A stretch of DNA of 64,000 nt from Accumulibacter sp. (lineage in GTDB: Bacteria; Pseudomonadota; Gammaproteobacteria; Burkholderiales; Rhodocyclaceae). The notes beneath the pieces were generated by a model that searched no databases, had not been told where the DNA came from, and saw only the letters and a program-made list of their open reading frames with translations. Position numbers and translations under genes: made by a program. The DNA lies in the NCBI RefSeq assembly GCF_036625195.1, contig NZ_JAZKUG010000001.1, positions 3,968,001-4,032,000 on the forward strand, given 5' to 3'. Shown one piece after another: positions 1-7,946 of this stretch (position 1 is its first letter; every line of letters begins with the position of its first letter).

Positions 1-1
1 C

Positions 2-514
2 AGCCCCATCCCGCAGCCGTCGAAGCTGTTGCCGATCAACGCGCCGCCCCTCGTGCGCGAGCACCGGCTGTACCAGGCGGACTGGCTGCTGCGCTTTTAC
101 GAGTTCAAGGTCGGCGAGCTGACCACCGCCGACGAGCCGAATCTGGACCTCGCGCTGGACCCGAAGCTCGCCTGGGCCCTGCGCAATCGCGCGCGCTTTC
201 CCGCCGACGTGAACCGCGCACCGCGCGAGATCCTGCTGCGCGTGCCGGGCCTCGGCGTGCGCAATGTCGACCGCATCATCGCCGCGCGCCGCCACACGCG
301 CTTGCGGCTGGCGGACCTGCTGCGGCTGCGCATCGCGATGAACAAGGTGCTGCCATTCATCATCGCCGCCGATCATGTACCGACTCGGTCCGGCCTCGAT
401 ACAGACGATTTTCGTGCCCGCTTCCTGCCGCCGCCAGTGCAGATGGCGCTGGATTTCGACGCACCGCAAGCCACCCCGGCAGACCTCGTGTCCGTCCGCA
501 GCGGCGAGTTCTAG
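2..514 (+). CDS. Putative DNA modification/repair radical SAM protein, C-terminal part (5' end outside window)
   Basis: The reading frame is open from base 2 and runs into the window edge, so only about the last 170 residues are visible and the radical SAM core lies upstream. The visible part has a helix-hairpin-helix-like stretch (VPGLGVRNVDRIIAARR, about 80 residues in), as expected for DNA contact. I match it to the family annotated as 'putative DNA modification/repair radical SAM protein' (TIGR03916). The immediate neighbour, two bases downstream, is the TIGR03915 partner usually encoded with it, which strongly supports the call. The substrate and reaction of this pair are not established. 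Confidence 0.72.
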   Translation, partial: SPIPQPSKLLPINAPPLVREHRLYQADWLLRFYEFKVGELTTADEPNLDLALDPKLAWALRNRARFPADVNRAPREILLRVPGLGVRNVDRIIAARRHTRLRLADLLRLRIAMNKVLPFIIAADHVPTRSGLDTDDFRARFLPPPVQMALDFDAPQATPADLVSVRSGEF

Positions 515-516
515 CC

Positions 517-1399
517 ATGCGCAGCGTGTTCATCGAACCGACCTTCGAAGGATGGCGCCAACAGGCGCGCGCCCTGCTCGCCGCGGCCGTGCCCCCGGAC
601 GAGGTGCTCTGGTCCGAGCAGGGCGAACAGGCCGGGCTTTTTCCGGCGAGCGAGGCCGTCGCTCCGGATACCGTGCCGGTAGCGAAAGTGTCCGCCGCAT
701 TCCTCGCCATCGCCCGCATTCCTCGCCATCGCCCGCATTGCCGCCGCGCACACGGCGCCGCAGCGCTGGGCCACTCTGTATCGCCTGCTCTGGCGGCTCA
801 CCCACGGCGGCGAACGGCATCTCCTTTCCGTCGCCACCGATCGCGACGTGCGCACCGTGCAGGAATGGTGCAAGGCCGTCCGCCGCGGGGTCCACAAGAT
901 GCGCGCCTTCGTTCGCTTCCGCCTCGTCGGCACGGACGATGCCACGGGCCGCGAGCAGTTCGTCGCCTGGTTCGAACCCGATTATCCCCTCGTGCGACTG
1001 GTTGCGCCCTTCTTTCGGCAGCGGTTCGCGGGAATGGACTGGTCCATCCTGACGCCGCATGAATGCGTGCACTGGGATGGCGCCACGCTGCACTTCACAC
1101 CCGGCGTGCCGCGCAGCGCGGCACCCGACGAAGACGCCCTCGATGAGCTGTGGCGCACGTACTTCCGCAGCATCTTCAATCCGGCGCGGCTGAAAGTGAA
1201 AGCGATGCACGCCGCGATGCCGAAGAAATACTGGAAGAATCTGCCCGAGGCCGAGCTCATTCCTGAACTCATCGCCGGCAGCGAACAGCGCGTGGCGCGC
1301 ATGCTGGTGAGTGAGGCGCGCCCGGCGAAGCCCGCGGCAGGGAACCCGTATCTCGACAGGCTGCGCCGCATGAACGACAGCGAGGATCCCGCGGAATGA
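517..1399 (+). pseudogene. TIGR03915/DUF4130-family DNA metabolism protein, frameshifted by a 19-bp tandem duplication
   Basis: This is the partner of the upstream radical SAM protein. The first part (MRSVFIEPTFEGWRQQAR..., from 517) is in one frame and the rest (VRTVQEWCKAVRRGVHKM... to DSEDPAE, stop at 1399) is one base out. The shift falls exactly at an adjacent direct repeat of 19 bases (698-716 and 717-735). Removing one copy rejoins the frame as AAFLAIARIAAAHTAPQRW and gives an uninterrupted protein of 287 residues, a normal size for the family. As written the gene is broken. The break could be a real mutation or a sequencing or assembly slip, and the perfect repair on removing one copy makes a recent event likely. 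The family is thought to act in DNA metabolism or base excision; its exact role is unknown. Confidence 0.8.
698..735. repeat. Perfect 19-bp tandem duplication causing a frameshift
   Basis: CATTCCTCGCCATCGCCCG occurs twice head to tail (698-716, 717-735), and the following CATT continues the periodicity. Nineteen is not a multiple of three, so the duplication shifts the frame of the gene at 517-1399 by one base. Deleting one unit restores it. Confidence 0.95.
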
Positions 1400-1566
1400 C
1401 GGGCCTGCGCCAGCGGCAGTGGCGGTGGCCGGAGAACGAGTGCGTCACGCGCGCGCGTCCCGTCTCCTGGCGGAGAAAGTGGGCGCCTGTCCGGCGGCAG
1501 CCGATGCTCTGCGGCAACCGTCGGCGCTGGAACGGCGCAACGTCATGCCGATCGACCGATGCGTAA
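1396..1566 (+). pseudogene. Decayed DUF2256-like zinc-ribbon ORF
   Basis: The ORF has 56 codons. Its ATG overlaps the stop of the previous gene (ATGA at 1396-1399) and its stop lies just inside the photolyase gene, so it has operon-like packing. Residues 16-30 (ECVTRARPVSWRRKWA region) resemble the DUF2256 core C-x2-C-x-R-P-F-x-W-R-x-K-W, but the second Cys is Arg (TGC to CGC), Phe is Val, and the second Cys pair is not in frame. DUF2256 genes commonly sit beside cryptochrome/photolyase genes. I read this as a degenerate copy. It may be non-coding now. Confidence 0.4.
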
Positions 1567-3130
1567 GCTCGTTCTCATTCTCGGCGACCAACTCGATGCG
1601 CACTCGGCAGCCTTCGCTGGCTTCGATGCCCGGCAGGACGCGGTATGGATGGCCGAGGTGGCGCACGAGAGCACGAAGGTGTGGAGCACGAAGCCACGCA
1701 TCGCGATCTTTCTCGCCGCGATGCGACACTTTCGCGACGCACTGCGCGAGCGCGGATGGACGGTGTTCTACCGCGAACTCACCCCTGCTGCCGCCGTGTG
1801 GCGCGCTGCCGATGGCCGCGCGGAGCCGGCGCCGGGCGAGACCCTTGCCGAAGCGCTGCGCGAGTCGCTGGCCAGTCTCCGGCCCGAGCGGGTGGTACTG
1901 GTCGAGCCGGGAGAATGGCATGTGCGGGAGGAAGTCCGGGCGGCGATTTCACTGCCGCTGGAGATGCGCGAAGACCGGCACTTCCTGTGCAGCCACGCGG
2001 AGTTCGCGGCGCACGCGCAGGGCCGCAAGCAACTGCGCATGGAGTTCTTCTACCGCGAGATGCGCCGGCGCCACGCGGTGCTCCTCGATGAGGACGGCCA
2101 ACCGACGGGCGGCGACTGGAATTTCGACGGTGAGAATCGCAAGCGCTTCGGCAAGAACGGGCCGCCGACGCACCAGGCGCCGCGCCCCTTTCCACCGGAT
2201 GAGCTCACGCGTGGCGTCATCGCCATGGTCAATGCGCGCTTTGCCGGGCATCCCGGCGAGCTTGCGGCATTCGACTGGCCGGTGGCGGCAGCCGATGCGG
2301 CGCTGGCGCTGCAGGACTTCGTCGCGCACCGACTGGCGTCATTCGGCGACTGGCAGGACGCGATGTGGACCGCCGAGCCGTGGCTCTTCCACAGCCGCCT
2401 GAGCGCGGCGATGAACCTCAAGCTGCTCGACCCGCGCGAGGTCATCACCACCGCGGAGCGAGCGTATCGCGGCGGCGGCGCGCCGCTGGCGAGCGTCGAG
2501 GGATTCATCCGCCAGATCCTCGGCTGGCGCGAATACGTGCGCGGGATCTACTGGCGCTTCATGCCCGGCTACGCCGACCTGAACGCGCTGGGCGCGGACC
2601 AGCCGCTGCCGCGCTTCTACTGGACGGGCGACACCGCGATGGCCTGTCTGCGCGACGCCATCGGACAGAGCTTGCGGCTCGGCTACGCACATCACATTCA
2701 GCGGCTCATGGTCACCGGCCTGTATGCGCTCCTGCTGGGCGTGCGACCGCGCGCGCTGCACGAGTGGTATCTCGCCGTTTACGTCGATGCCGTCGAGTGG
2801 GTGGAACTGCCGAACACGCTCGGCATGTCGCAGTTCGGCGACGGCGGCCTCATGGCGAGCAAGCCGTACATCGCCAGCGGCAAGTACATCCAGCGCATGT
2901 CGAACCACTGCGCCGGCTGCCGCTTCGATCCCGCCGCGGCAAGCGGCCCGCGGGCGTGCCCGTTCACCACGCTCTACTGGGACTTCCTGCTCCGGCACGA
3001 AGCGCTGCTGCGGCAGAACCAGCGCATGGCGATGCAGGTGCGCAACCTCGCGCGCCTCGACGATGGCGCGCGCACGGCGATTCGCCAGCAGGCAGAGGGG
3101 ATCCGTGCGGCGAGCGCCGACGCGCGATGA
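1559..3130 (+). CDS. Fe-S bacterial cryptochrome/(6-4) photolyase (PhrB type)
   Basis: This is a 523-residue FAD enzyme, probably repairing UV (6-4) photoproducts in light. An N-terminal Rossmann-like DUF/photolyase-related domain (MRKLVLILGDQLDAHSAAF) is followed by the helical FAD domain containing LGYAHHIQRLMVTGLYALLLG. Four cysteines at about 363, 451, 454 and 467 have exactly the spacing (88, 3, 13) of the 4Fe-4S ligands described for Agrobacterium PhrB. Full length is normal for the family. The start at 1559 follows the overlapping DUF2256-like ORF. Its neighbours are also DNA-repair-like, which suggests a small UV/DNA-damage operon. Antenna chromophore and exact lesion specificity cannot be read from the sequence. 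Confidence 0.9.
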   Translation: MRKLVLILGDQLDAHSAAFAGFDARQDAVWMAEVAHESTKVWSTKPRIAIFLAAMRHFRDALRERGWTVFYRELTPAAAVWRAADGRAEPAPGETLAEALRESLASLRPERVVLVEPGEWHVREEVRAAISLPLEMREDRHFLCSHAEFAAHAQGRKQLRMEFFYREMRRRHAVLLDEDGQPTGGDWNFDGENRKRFGKNGPPTHQAPRPFPPDELTRGVIAMVNARFAGHPGELAAFDWPVAAADAALALQDFVAHRLASFGDWQDAMWTAEPWLFHSRLSAAMNLKLLDPREVITTAERAYRGGGAPLASVEGFIRQILGWREYVRGIYWRFMPGYADLNALGADQPLPRFYWTGDTAMACLRDAIGQSLRLGYAHHIQRLMVTGLYALLLGVRPRALHEWYLAVYVDAVEWVELPNTLGMSQFGDGGLMASKPYIASGKYIQRMSNHCAGCRFDPAAASGPRACPFTTLYWDFLLRHEALLRQNQRMAMQVRNLARLDDGARTAIRQQAEGIRAASADAR

Positions 3131-3433
3131 GCGGCGGCGGTGAAGCGGCAGGAACGGCGCTGAGCCTTCTTCCCCTTCGGGTTCTGCCCTTTCCGCCGCT
3201 CCTTGCCGAGAGCCTCCGGGCACAGCCTGCCGGCGCCCGGCTCAGCGTCCGAGCGTTTCGCCCGATCAGCCGCGACAGCGCGCAGCGAGGCCGAGCAGAG
3301 CGCACAGGGTGGCAGCCCTCGCGTCGCCGGCCTCGACCGACGAACAGGCGCAACGTTCTCGCCGGTGAATACCCGACGGCGCGCCAAGTTCGGCGCTCCT
3401 CGTCGATCACCTCCGCTGCTCTCGCTGCCGTCA

Positions 3434-3706
3434 CTACCCCGGAAAATGCCCCGCTGCTGCGCAACGCAGACTGTCGTCCGACCGCGCTTCGAGGAAGGAC
3501 TGGGTCAGGCGCGGAAGGATGCGTTCTGGCGTCACCTCGGTTACCCCGAGTGCGCGCATGACCATGCCGTACGGCCGAACGGCTGGAGCGCGGTCCTGGG
3601 TCACGTCGCCAGCCGGCCAAGTGGCCCCATCAGCGCCGAACAACCGGGCACGCTGTTGCGGGCTGAACCGCTCGCGCAGCTGGGACCACGATACCCTGCA
3701 CTGAAA
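3434..3706 (-). pseudogene. Unidentified minus-strand gene remnant in an otherwise empty stretch (3131-3800)
   Basis: Between the photolyase gene and the PEP-CTERM promoter there are about 670 bases without an intact gene. On the minus strand one stretch reads like protein (WSQLRERFSPQQRARLFGAD ... YGMVMRALGVTEVTPERILP, then LTQSFLEARSDDS), with balanced hydrophobic and helical composition, before losing sense near 3434. No start or ribosome binding site is seen. I cannot name the family. The rest of the stretch shows nothing I can support. Confidence 0.25.
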
Positions 3707-3800
3707 AACACCTCTCCAGTGTCGGAAAATTTTACACTTGCCCGAACCCGCCGACCGCCGTCCCTGAATTAAACCATATCACACAAGTGGTTAAAAAATG

Positions 3801-3815
3801 TGGTGCGGATCTTGC
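3801..3815 (+). promoter_or_regulatory. Sigma-54 (RpoN) -24/-12 promoter of the PEP-CTERM gene
   Basis: TGGTGCGGATCTTGC matches the TGGCAC-N5-TTGC consensus with the required ten bases between GG and GC. It lies about 150 bases before the PEP-CTERM gene at 3967. PEP-CTERM genes are known to be driven by RpoN together with the PrsK/PrsR two-component system, so the position makes sense. A long leader containing a short ORF (3880-3945) would follow. Confidence 0.6.
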
Positions 3816-3879
3816 GTATAGATCGGGCGCGCGTCACAACACATTCCAGCGCGCCAATCACTTTTTCGGGGGAAAAATC

Positions 3880-3945
3880 ATGTTGCGCAAGCCACTTCTG
3901 GCATCGATCTCGCTGTTCTTGGCTTCCTTCCTGAACAAACAGTAG
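3880..3945 (+). CDS. Possible 21-residue leader peptide
   Basis: A short ORF (MLRKPLLASISLFLASFLNKQ) starts seven bases after a purine-rich GGGGG run and lies between the sigma-54 promoter and the PEP-CTERM start. It has a basic start and hydrophobic core like a signal peptide. It could be a translated leader or the remnant of another exported-protein start. There is no homology evidence. Confidence 0.25.
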   Translation: MLRKPLLASISLFLASFLNKQ

Positions 3946-3966
3946 CCCATACCGAGGTATCTGAAA

Positions 3967-4785
3967 ATGAAACCAACGAACGAGCCCTCCCGCGTTCTTC
4001 AAGCGGGCAAATCGACTCGCACTTTCGCTCGCAACCTCGCGGGGGCCATCGCCCTTTTTGGGGCAGTTGGCATGACCCAGGCCGGTGTCGTCGATCCTAC
4101 CCAGCCGGTGGCGGGGAGCACCCAACTGCAGTTGGCGGAGCAATGGTTACAGTGGGCGCTGAGCATCGATGCGGCGTCCAACCCGATGCTGGACACCACC
4201 GGGGCCTACGCGCACGTCAACAATCTGGGGCCGGTTTTCTTCGTCGCGGGCAACACAGGGGGAAGCAGCACGCGCACCTTCACGGCGCCAGCAGGCAAGC
4301 CGATCTTCTTCCCAATCGTTACCGCCTACGACATTGAGGTGCCGGCGGACAACTGCGATTTGCAGTGCGCGTTCGGCTACATTCCTGGCGTTGGCAACGC
4401 GACCGGTCTTTATGCAACGCTTGACGGTCAGGATCTGCTCACCTTCCCCAGCTACCGGCAGACGAGCACCGCGTTCTTCACGGTGGACTTGTCAGCCAGT
4501 CTCAGCGCAGCGTTGGGCTTTCCTCCCCAGTATGCTGGCATCCTTGACGCCATTGTCGACGGTTACTGGGTTGCCGTGGAGGGTCTGACTCCCGGCCCGC
4601 ACACCCTGAAGTTTGGCGGCTCCATTCCCGATTTGGCCCCGGGCTGGACGCCACCCCCGGTGGACGTGACCGACACCGTGAATGTCCCAGAGCCGGGGAC
4701 GCTGGGTCTGCTGCTGCTTGCTGCGGTCGCCGCCTCTGCTCGTCGCCGCCCGGTTGCGACGGATGCCGTCTCGGTCGGGACATGA
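3967..4785 (+). CDS. PEP-CTERM sorted exported protein
   Basis: The protein has 272 residues. An N-terminal signal peptide (about residues 1-38, ending GAVGMTQA) is followed by a secreted domain I cannot assign (two Cys at DNCDLQC may form a disulfide). The C-terminus carries a textbook PEP-CTERM tail at about 240-265: VPEPGTLGLLLLAAVAASARRR, i.e. PEP motif, transmembrane helix, arginine cluster. Such proteins are exported, cleaved and anchored by exosortase, usually in floc- or biofilm-forming bacteria with exopolysaccharide. The ribosome binding site GAGGT sits seven bases before the ATG. The upstream sigma-54 promoter suggests PrsR/RpoN control. The biological role of the secreted domain is unknown. 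Confidence 0.88.
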   Translation: MKPTNEPSRVLQAGKSTRTFARNLAGAIALFGAVGMTQAGVVDPTQPVAGSTQLQLAEQWLQWALSIDAASNPMLDTTGAYAHVNNLGPVFFVAGNTGGSSTRTFTAPAGKPIFFPIVTAYDIEVPADNCDLQCAFGYIPGVGNATGLYATLDGQDLLTFPSYRQTSTAFFTVDLSASLSAALGFPPQYAGILDAIVDGYWVAVEGLTPGPHTLKFGGSIPDLAPGWTPPPVDVTDTVNVPEPGTLGLLLLAAVAASARRRPVATDAVSVGT

Positions 4786-5272
4786 AGGAGCCCGTTTCAG
4801 CCTAGCATGTGCTGAAGTATGAAGAGGAGACCGACCAGCCCCATTTCGCCATCCGGGAAAAGCGTTCCGCGCTGGGCATCCGGCTGGCCAGTTTCCGATT
4901 CATCGTGCGACCCCATGCTCCAGGGGGCCGGCCGCATCAAGCCGCGGTCGGCCCCCTGAACGCTCAGGGCGAAGCGGCAGGAGCCACAGGCATCCTCGGC
5001 ACGGCAAGTGACTTTTTTAAACACACGGCTGAAAATCGTCGGCATTTAACGGTCTGACGGAAGGCCGTGCACCACGTCGATCCGGAACTCGGTCGGATTG
5101 ATCCTGCCGGCCGCATCGGTCGAGAAGCTGGCTTGGAACACGTCGGCAAGCGTCCACGTCGCACGGCTTGGCTCTGCACCAATAGAACGACCATTCGCTT
5201 GAAATCCGTGGAAAACTGCGCTCGTCTTCCACTCCACTCTTGTCGCTTCGACCCATCGAGTCCGACAGGCTG
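4786..5272. other. Intergenic stretch with one hairpin and a possible minus-strand remnant
   Basis: No convincing gene. A strong GC hairpin lies at 4922-4957. From 5291 to 5046 on the minus strand a frame (WKTSAVFHGFQANGRSIG ... DAAGRINPTEFRIDVV) looks protein-like and ends at a stop, but it has no clear start and overlaps the end of the DUF4440-like gene. It may be the tail of a lost gene. Confidence 0.35.
4922..4957. terminator. GC-rich hairpin, possible terminator after the PEP-CTERM gene
   Basis: AGGGGGCCGGCCGC (4922-4935) pairs with GCGGTCGGCCCCCT (4944-4957) as a 14-bp stem with one G-U pair and an 8-base loop. It lies 137 bases after the PEP-CTERM stop. There is no U-tract, so it is not a classical intrinsic terminator, but it could still block or stabilise the transcript end. 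Confidence 0.4.
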
Positions 5273-5881
5273 CTAGCTCCGCCGCCGCCAACCGAGCCGC
5301 CAGCCGAGGAGCCCACCGAGCAGCATGCCGCCGATGCCGGCGCCGGCGCCAACGTACCAGATCGCCCGCTCGGCTTCGGCGAGCAGCGAGTTGGTGAACA
5401 CGTTCGACGACAGGTGCATCGAAACCACCTGCCAGCGATCCCCGACCTTCGCCGAGGTCGAAGTCCAGTTGGAGTCGAGCGAGAACGGTCCACGGGCAAC
5501 GGGAAAGAACTCGTCCTTCATCGTTCCATCGGCCACCGCCACCTCGCCATTGCCAAAGAAGCGCGCCGGCTTGCCGAGCTTGGCGGTGGTCAGGTAGCGC
5601 TCGAGGATCCGCTTCTCGCCCCGGACCATCTTGTCGTAATACGCGCGCACCTCGTCGTGGCCGCGCGATACCTCACCGTTGAGCCAGGTTACTGTCACCT
5701 GCGGGTGCATCTGGGCAATCATCCGGTCGACGTCCTGCGCGTTGATCGCTGCCTCCATCTCGCGGAACAGCTTGATCAGCGCCTGGCGATCGGCGGCATG
5801 CGGGTCGCTTTCGGCCGCCGCTACGGCGACCGGTGCGACGACGAGGAAAAGGCTGAACAGAATCCGGAGCAATGGCTGCAT
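5273..5881 (-). CDS. Exported NTF2/DUF4440-like protein with C-terminal membrane helix
   Basis: The protein has 202 residues. A signal peptide (MQPLLRILFSLFLVVAPVAVAAA, cleavage near residue 23) is followed by a SnoaL/DUF4440-like cone fold (ADRQALIKLFREMEAAINAQ DVDRMIAQMHPQVTVTW...). A glycine-rich transmembrane helix near the C-terminus (VGAGAGIGGMLLGGLLGWRL) ends in WRRRS. The predicted topology is a periplasmic domain anchored at its C-terminus. Proteins of this fold bind small ligands or act as accessory domains; no catalytic residues can be named. It is monocistronic, convergent with the PEP-CTERM gene and upstream of the cupin gene on the same strand. Confidence 0.6.
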   Translation of the reverse strand: MQPLLRILFSLFLVVAPVAVAAAESDPHAADRQALIKLFREMEAAINAQDVDRMIAQMHPQVTVTWLNGEVSRGHDEVRAYYDKMVRGEKRILERYLTTAKLGKPARFFGNGEVAVADGTMKDEFFPVARGPFSLDSNWTSTSAKVGDRWQVVSMHLSSNVFTNSLLAEAERAIWYVGAGAGIGGMLLGGLLGWRLGWRRRS

Positions 5882-6028
5882 GGCACGTCCTGTCGGTGGT
5901 TGGGGATCTGGCGAGAAAGCAATGATAAGCCCGCAGCTGGCCTCATCACCAGCAGGAGACGGCGGGGCCGCGTCGCCTGGCGGCTGCTGCCCCGCCTGCC
6001 TCGTGTGGTCAGCGACCGCGGACGCCGC

Positions 6029-6406
6029 TCAGTTTGGCCACGGCAGATCGAGGAGTTGCTCGTCGGGCAGGAAGACGGCGACCGGCGACGCCGCGAGGAC
6101 GGCAATGATCTCCAGCGGCTCTTCGCCGATGACCTGTATCCGATGCAGGACATCTCGCGGCACGGTGATCGTCTGCCCGGCGGCGAAGCGGTGCACCGCT
6201 CCGGCAATGTGCAGTTCGCCACTGCCCGAAAGGCACAGGACAATCTCGTCACAGTCATGCCGGTGCGGCGGCGTACTGCACCCGGGCGCAATGCTCTGCC
6301 GCCAGAGACTGAGCTGGGTCAGCCCCTGAGCCCGGCCTGCCCAGGTGCTGTGGGCGATGCCGGGAAGCGGGGTGGCGCTGGGTGGGGTCTGCGGATGAAC
6401 ATACAT
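6029..6406 (-). CDS. Small cupin-domain protein
   Basis: The protein has 125 residues. I chose the ATG at 6406 because AGGAG lies seven bases upstream; the frame is open further but without a ribosome site. One beta-barrel cupin domain is present, with the metal-binding motif H-x-H-x4-E (PPHRHDCDEIVLCLSGSGEL) and the second motif GQTITVPRDVLHRI. These features fit a metal-binding sugar- or small-molecule-binding cupin. It is divergent from a LysR-family regulator with a palindromic operator in the gap, so it is very likely that regulator's target. The ligand is unknown. Confidence 0.7.
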   Translation of the reverse strand: MYVHPQTPPSATPLPGIAHSTWAGRAQGLTQLSLWRQSIAPGCSTPPHRHDCDEIVLCLSGSGELHIAGAVHRFAAGQTITVPRDVLHRIQVIGEEPLEIIAVLAASPVAVFLPDEQLLDLPWPN

Positions 6407-6518
6407 GGGCTTTCTCCTGATCGATGAACGAGAACGTTGCTTGATTCGGGGCCTTCCGGCTCGCGGAGCAAGCGTGTGACGAAGCATGCCGTCAAACGAT
6501 CCGGTATGGAATGCTCTG

Positions 6519-6543
6519 CAATGTCGTAATATTGGCGACATTG
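6519..6543. promoter_or_regulatory. Perfect inverted repeat, likely LysR-type operator
   Basis: CAATGTCG-N9-CGACATTG is an 8-bp perfect dyad lying 26 bases before the LysR gene and about 110 bases before the cupin gene. It contains the T-N11-A core expected of LysR binding sites (T at 6524, A at 6538 region). The location between the divergent genes fits autoregulation plus control of the cupin gene. Confidence 0.6.
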
Positions 6544-6568
6544 GTTCATCAATTGATCGGTTCTCGCC

Positions 6569-7489
6569 ATGCAGGGGCTGCAGCAACTCGTCGCCTTCGC
6601 CGAAACGGCCAAGCACGGCAGCTTCGCCGCTGCCGCGCGCAAGCTGGGGACCGCTCCGTCAACCCTGGCCAAGGCCGTTGGCCGACTCGAGCATTCGCTC
6701 GGCGTCAAGCTCTTTCATCGGACGACCCGGCAGGTACGCCCGACTGCCGACGGCGAGCGCCTGTTCGAGCGCTGCCGGCGCGTTCTCGAAGAGGTCGAGG
6801 CCCTGCAGTCGGAAGCCGCTGGCACGCGCGGGGCACCCGCGGGACTGCTGCGCGTCGACCTGCCGGTCGTTTATGGGCGCCGCGTGGTGCTGCCCGTGCT
6901 GGCCCGGCTGGTCGAACGCCACCCGGCGCTCCAGCTCGACCTGCGCTTGCACGACGCCTACACGGATCTGATCAGGGAGGGGATCGACCTCGCGGTACGG
7001 GTCGGCACGCTCAGCGACTCGCGGCTGGTCGCGCGCCGTTTCTCCGAACAGTCACTGCTCCTTTGCGCCAGCCCGGCCTACCTGCGCGAGCACGGCGTTC
7101 CGCGGACGATCGACGATCTCGCGCGGCACCACGCGGTAGTGCATCGGCTGCCGACGAGCGGTCGACTGCGCAGCTGGGTTTTCGCCAGCGATGGCAGGCG
7201 CCGCGAGCTCGACCCGCGGTCACGGGTGCAGGTGAACGACGGTGATGGCGTCGTCCAGGGCGCTTGCCTGGGCTTGGGCCTCGTGCAGGTGCCCGACTAC
7301 ATGGTCGCCGACGAGATTGCCAGTGGCCGTCTCGTCGAGGTGCTGTCCTCCTGCCGGGCACCGGCGGAGCCGATCAGCGCCGTCTACCCGTCCGGCCGGC
7401 TCGTCCCGCCGCGCGTGCGGGCAGCCATCGACGCGCTGCAGTCGCTCGGAAACGCTGCCGCGGGCGCATCCGCGCAACCCGGCAACTGA
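6569..7489 (+). CDS. LysR-family transcriptional regulator
   Basis: The protein has 306 residues, normal length. The N-terminal winged helix-turn-helix is at residues 1-60 (FAAAARKLGTAPSTLAKAVGRLE, then LGVKLFHRTTRQV). A periplasmic-binding-protein-like effector domain follows (LRVDLPVVYGRRVVLPVLAR onward). It belongs to the CrgA-like subgroup by the overall pattern. It is transcribed away from the cupin gene across a palindromic site, so it probably controls that gene and itself. The inducer cannot be deduced. The following DUF779/aldehyde dehydrogenase genes point the other way and are probably not in the same unit. Confidence 0.88.
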   Translation: MQGLQQLVAFAETAKHGSFAAAARKLGTAPSTLAKAVGRLEHSLGVKLFHRTTRQVRPTADGERLFERCRRVLEEVEALQSEAAGTRGAPAGLLRVDLPVVYGRRVVLPVLARLVERHPALQLDLRLHDAYTDLIREGIDLAVRVGTLSDSRLVARRFSEQSLLLCASPAYLREHGVPRTIDDLARHHAVVHRLPTSGRLRSWVFASDGRRRELDPRSRVQVNDGDGVVQGACLGLGLVQVPDYMVADEIASGRLVEVLSSCRAPAEPISAVYPSGRLVPPRVRAAIDALQSLGNAAAGASAQPGN

Positions 7490-7517
7490 CCCAGGCGAGC
7501 AACTCGCGGCGACGGCG

Positions 7518-7883
7518 TTAGGAGGCCTCGCCGTCCAGCTCTGCGATCTCCGCATCGCTGAACACCCGCGAGCGCGTGTGAAATGCCTTGCCCTCCGGTC
7601 CTTCGAGTGAGAATGTACCGCCGTGACCATCAATCACGTCGATGATCAGCTGGGTGTGCTTCCAGTACTCGTATTGCGACTTGCCGATGTAGAAGGGGCA
7701 GCCACCAATCTCCCCGAGGTAGACGTCGCCCGGGCCGATGGTGATCTCACCCGGCAGGTAACAGTTGGCGGCACTGTTGTCGCAGCAGCCGCCGGACTGG
7801 TGAAACATCAGCGGACCGTGCTTCTGCCTGAGGAACTCGATCAGTGTGAGCGCCGCTTCGGTGGCAATGACCTTTGCAACCAT
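7518..7883 (-). CDS. DUF779 protein, aldehyde dehydrogenase companion
   Basis: The protein has 121 residues and matches DUF779 throughout, with its conserved cysteines (FHQSGGCCDNSAANCYLPGE) and GDVYLGEIGGCPFYIGKSQY. Genes of this family are repeatedly encoded next to NAD-dependent acetaldehyde/aldehyde dehydrogenases of the ExaC/AdhA type, as here (63 bases downstream of the dehydrogenase gene on the same strand). Its biochemical role is not settled; an accessory or metal-binding role in alcohol or aldehyde oxidation has been suggested only by this linkage. Confidence 0.85.
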   Translation of the reverse strand: MVAKVIATEAALTLIEFLRQKHGPLMFHQSGGCCDNSAANCYLPGEITIGPGDVYLGEIGGCPFYIGKSQYEYWKHTQLIIDVIDGHGGTFSLEGPEGKAFHTRSRVFSDAEIAELDGEAS

Positions 7884-7946
7884 CCCGACCTCCGTGCCCG
7901 TGGGCGTCCGCCCAGGGGAGTCATTCGCCGCAAGGCGAGCCTGAAA

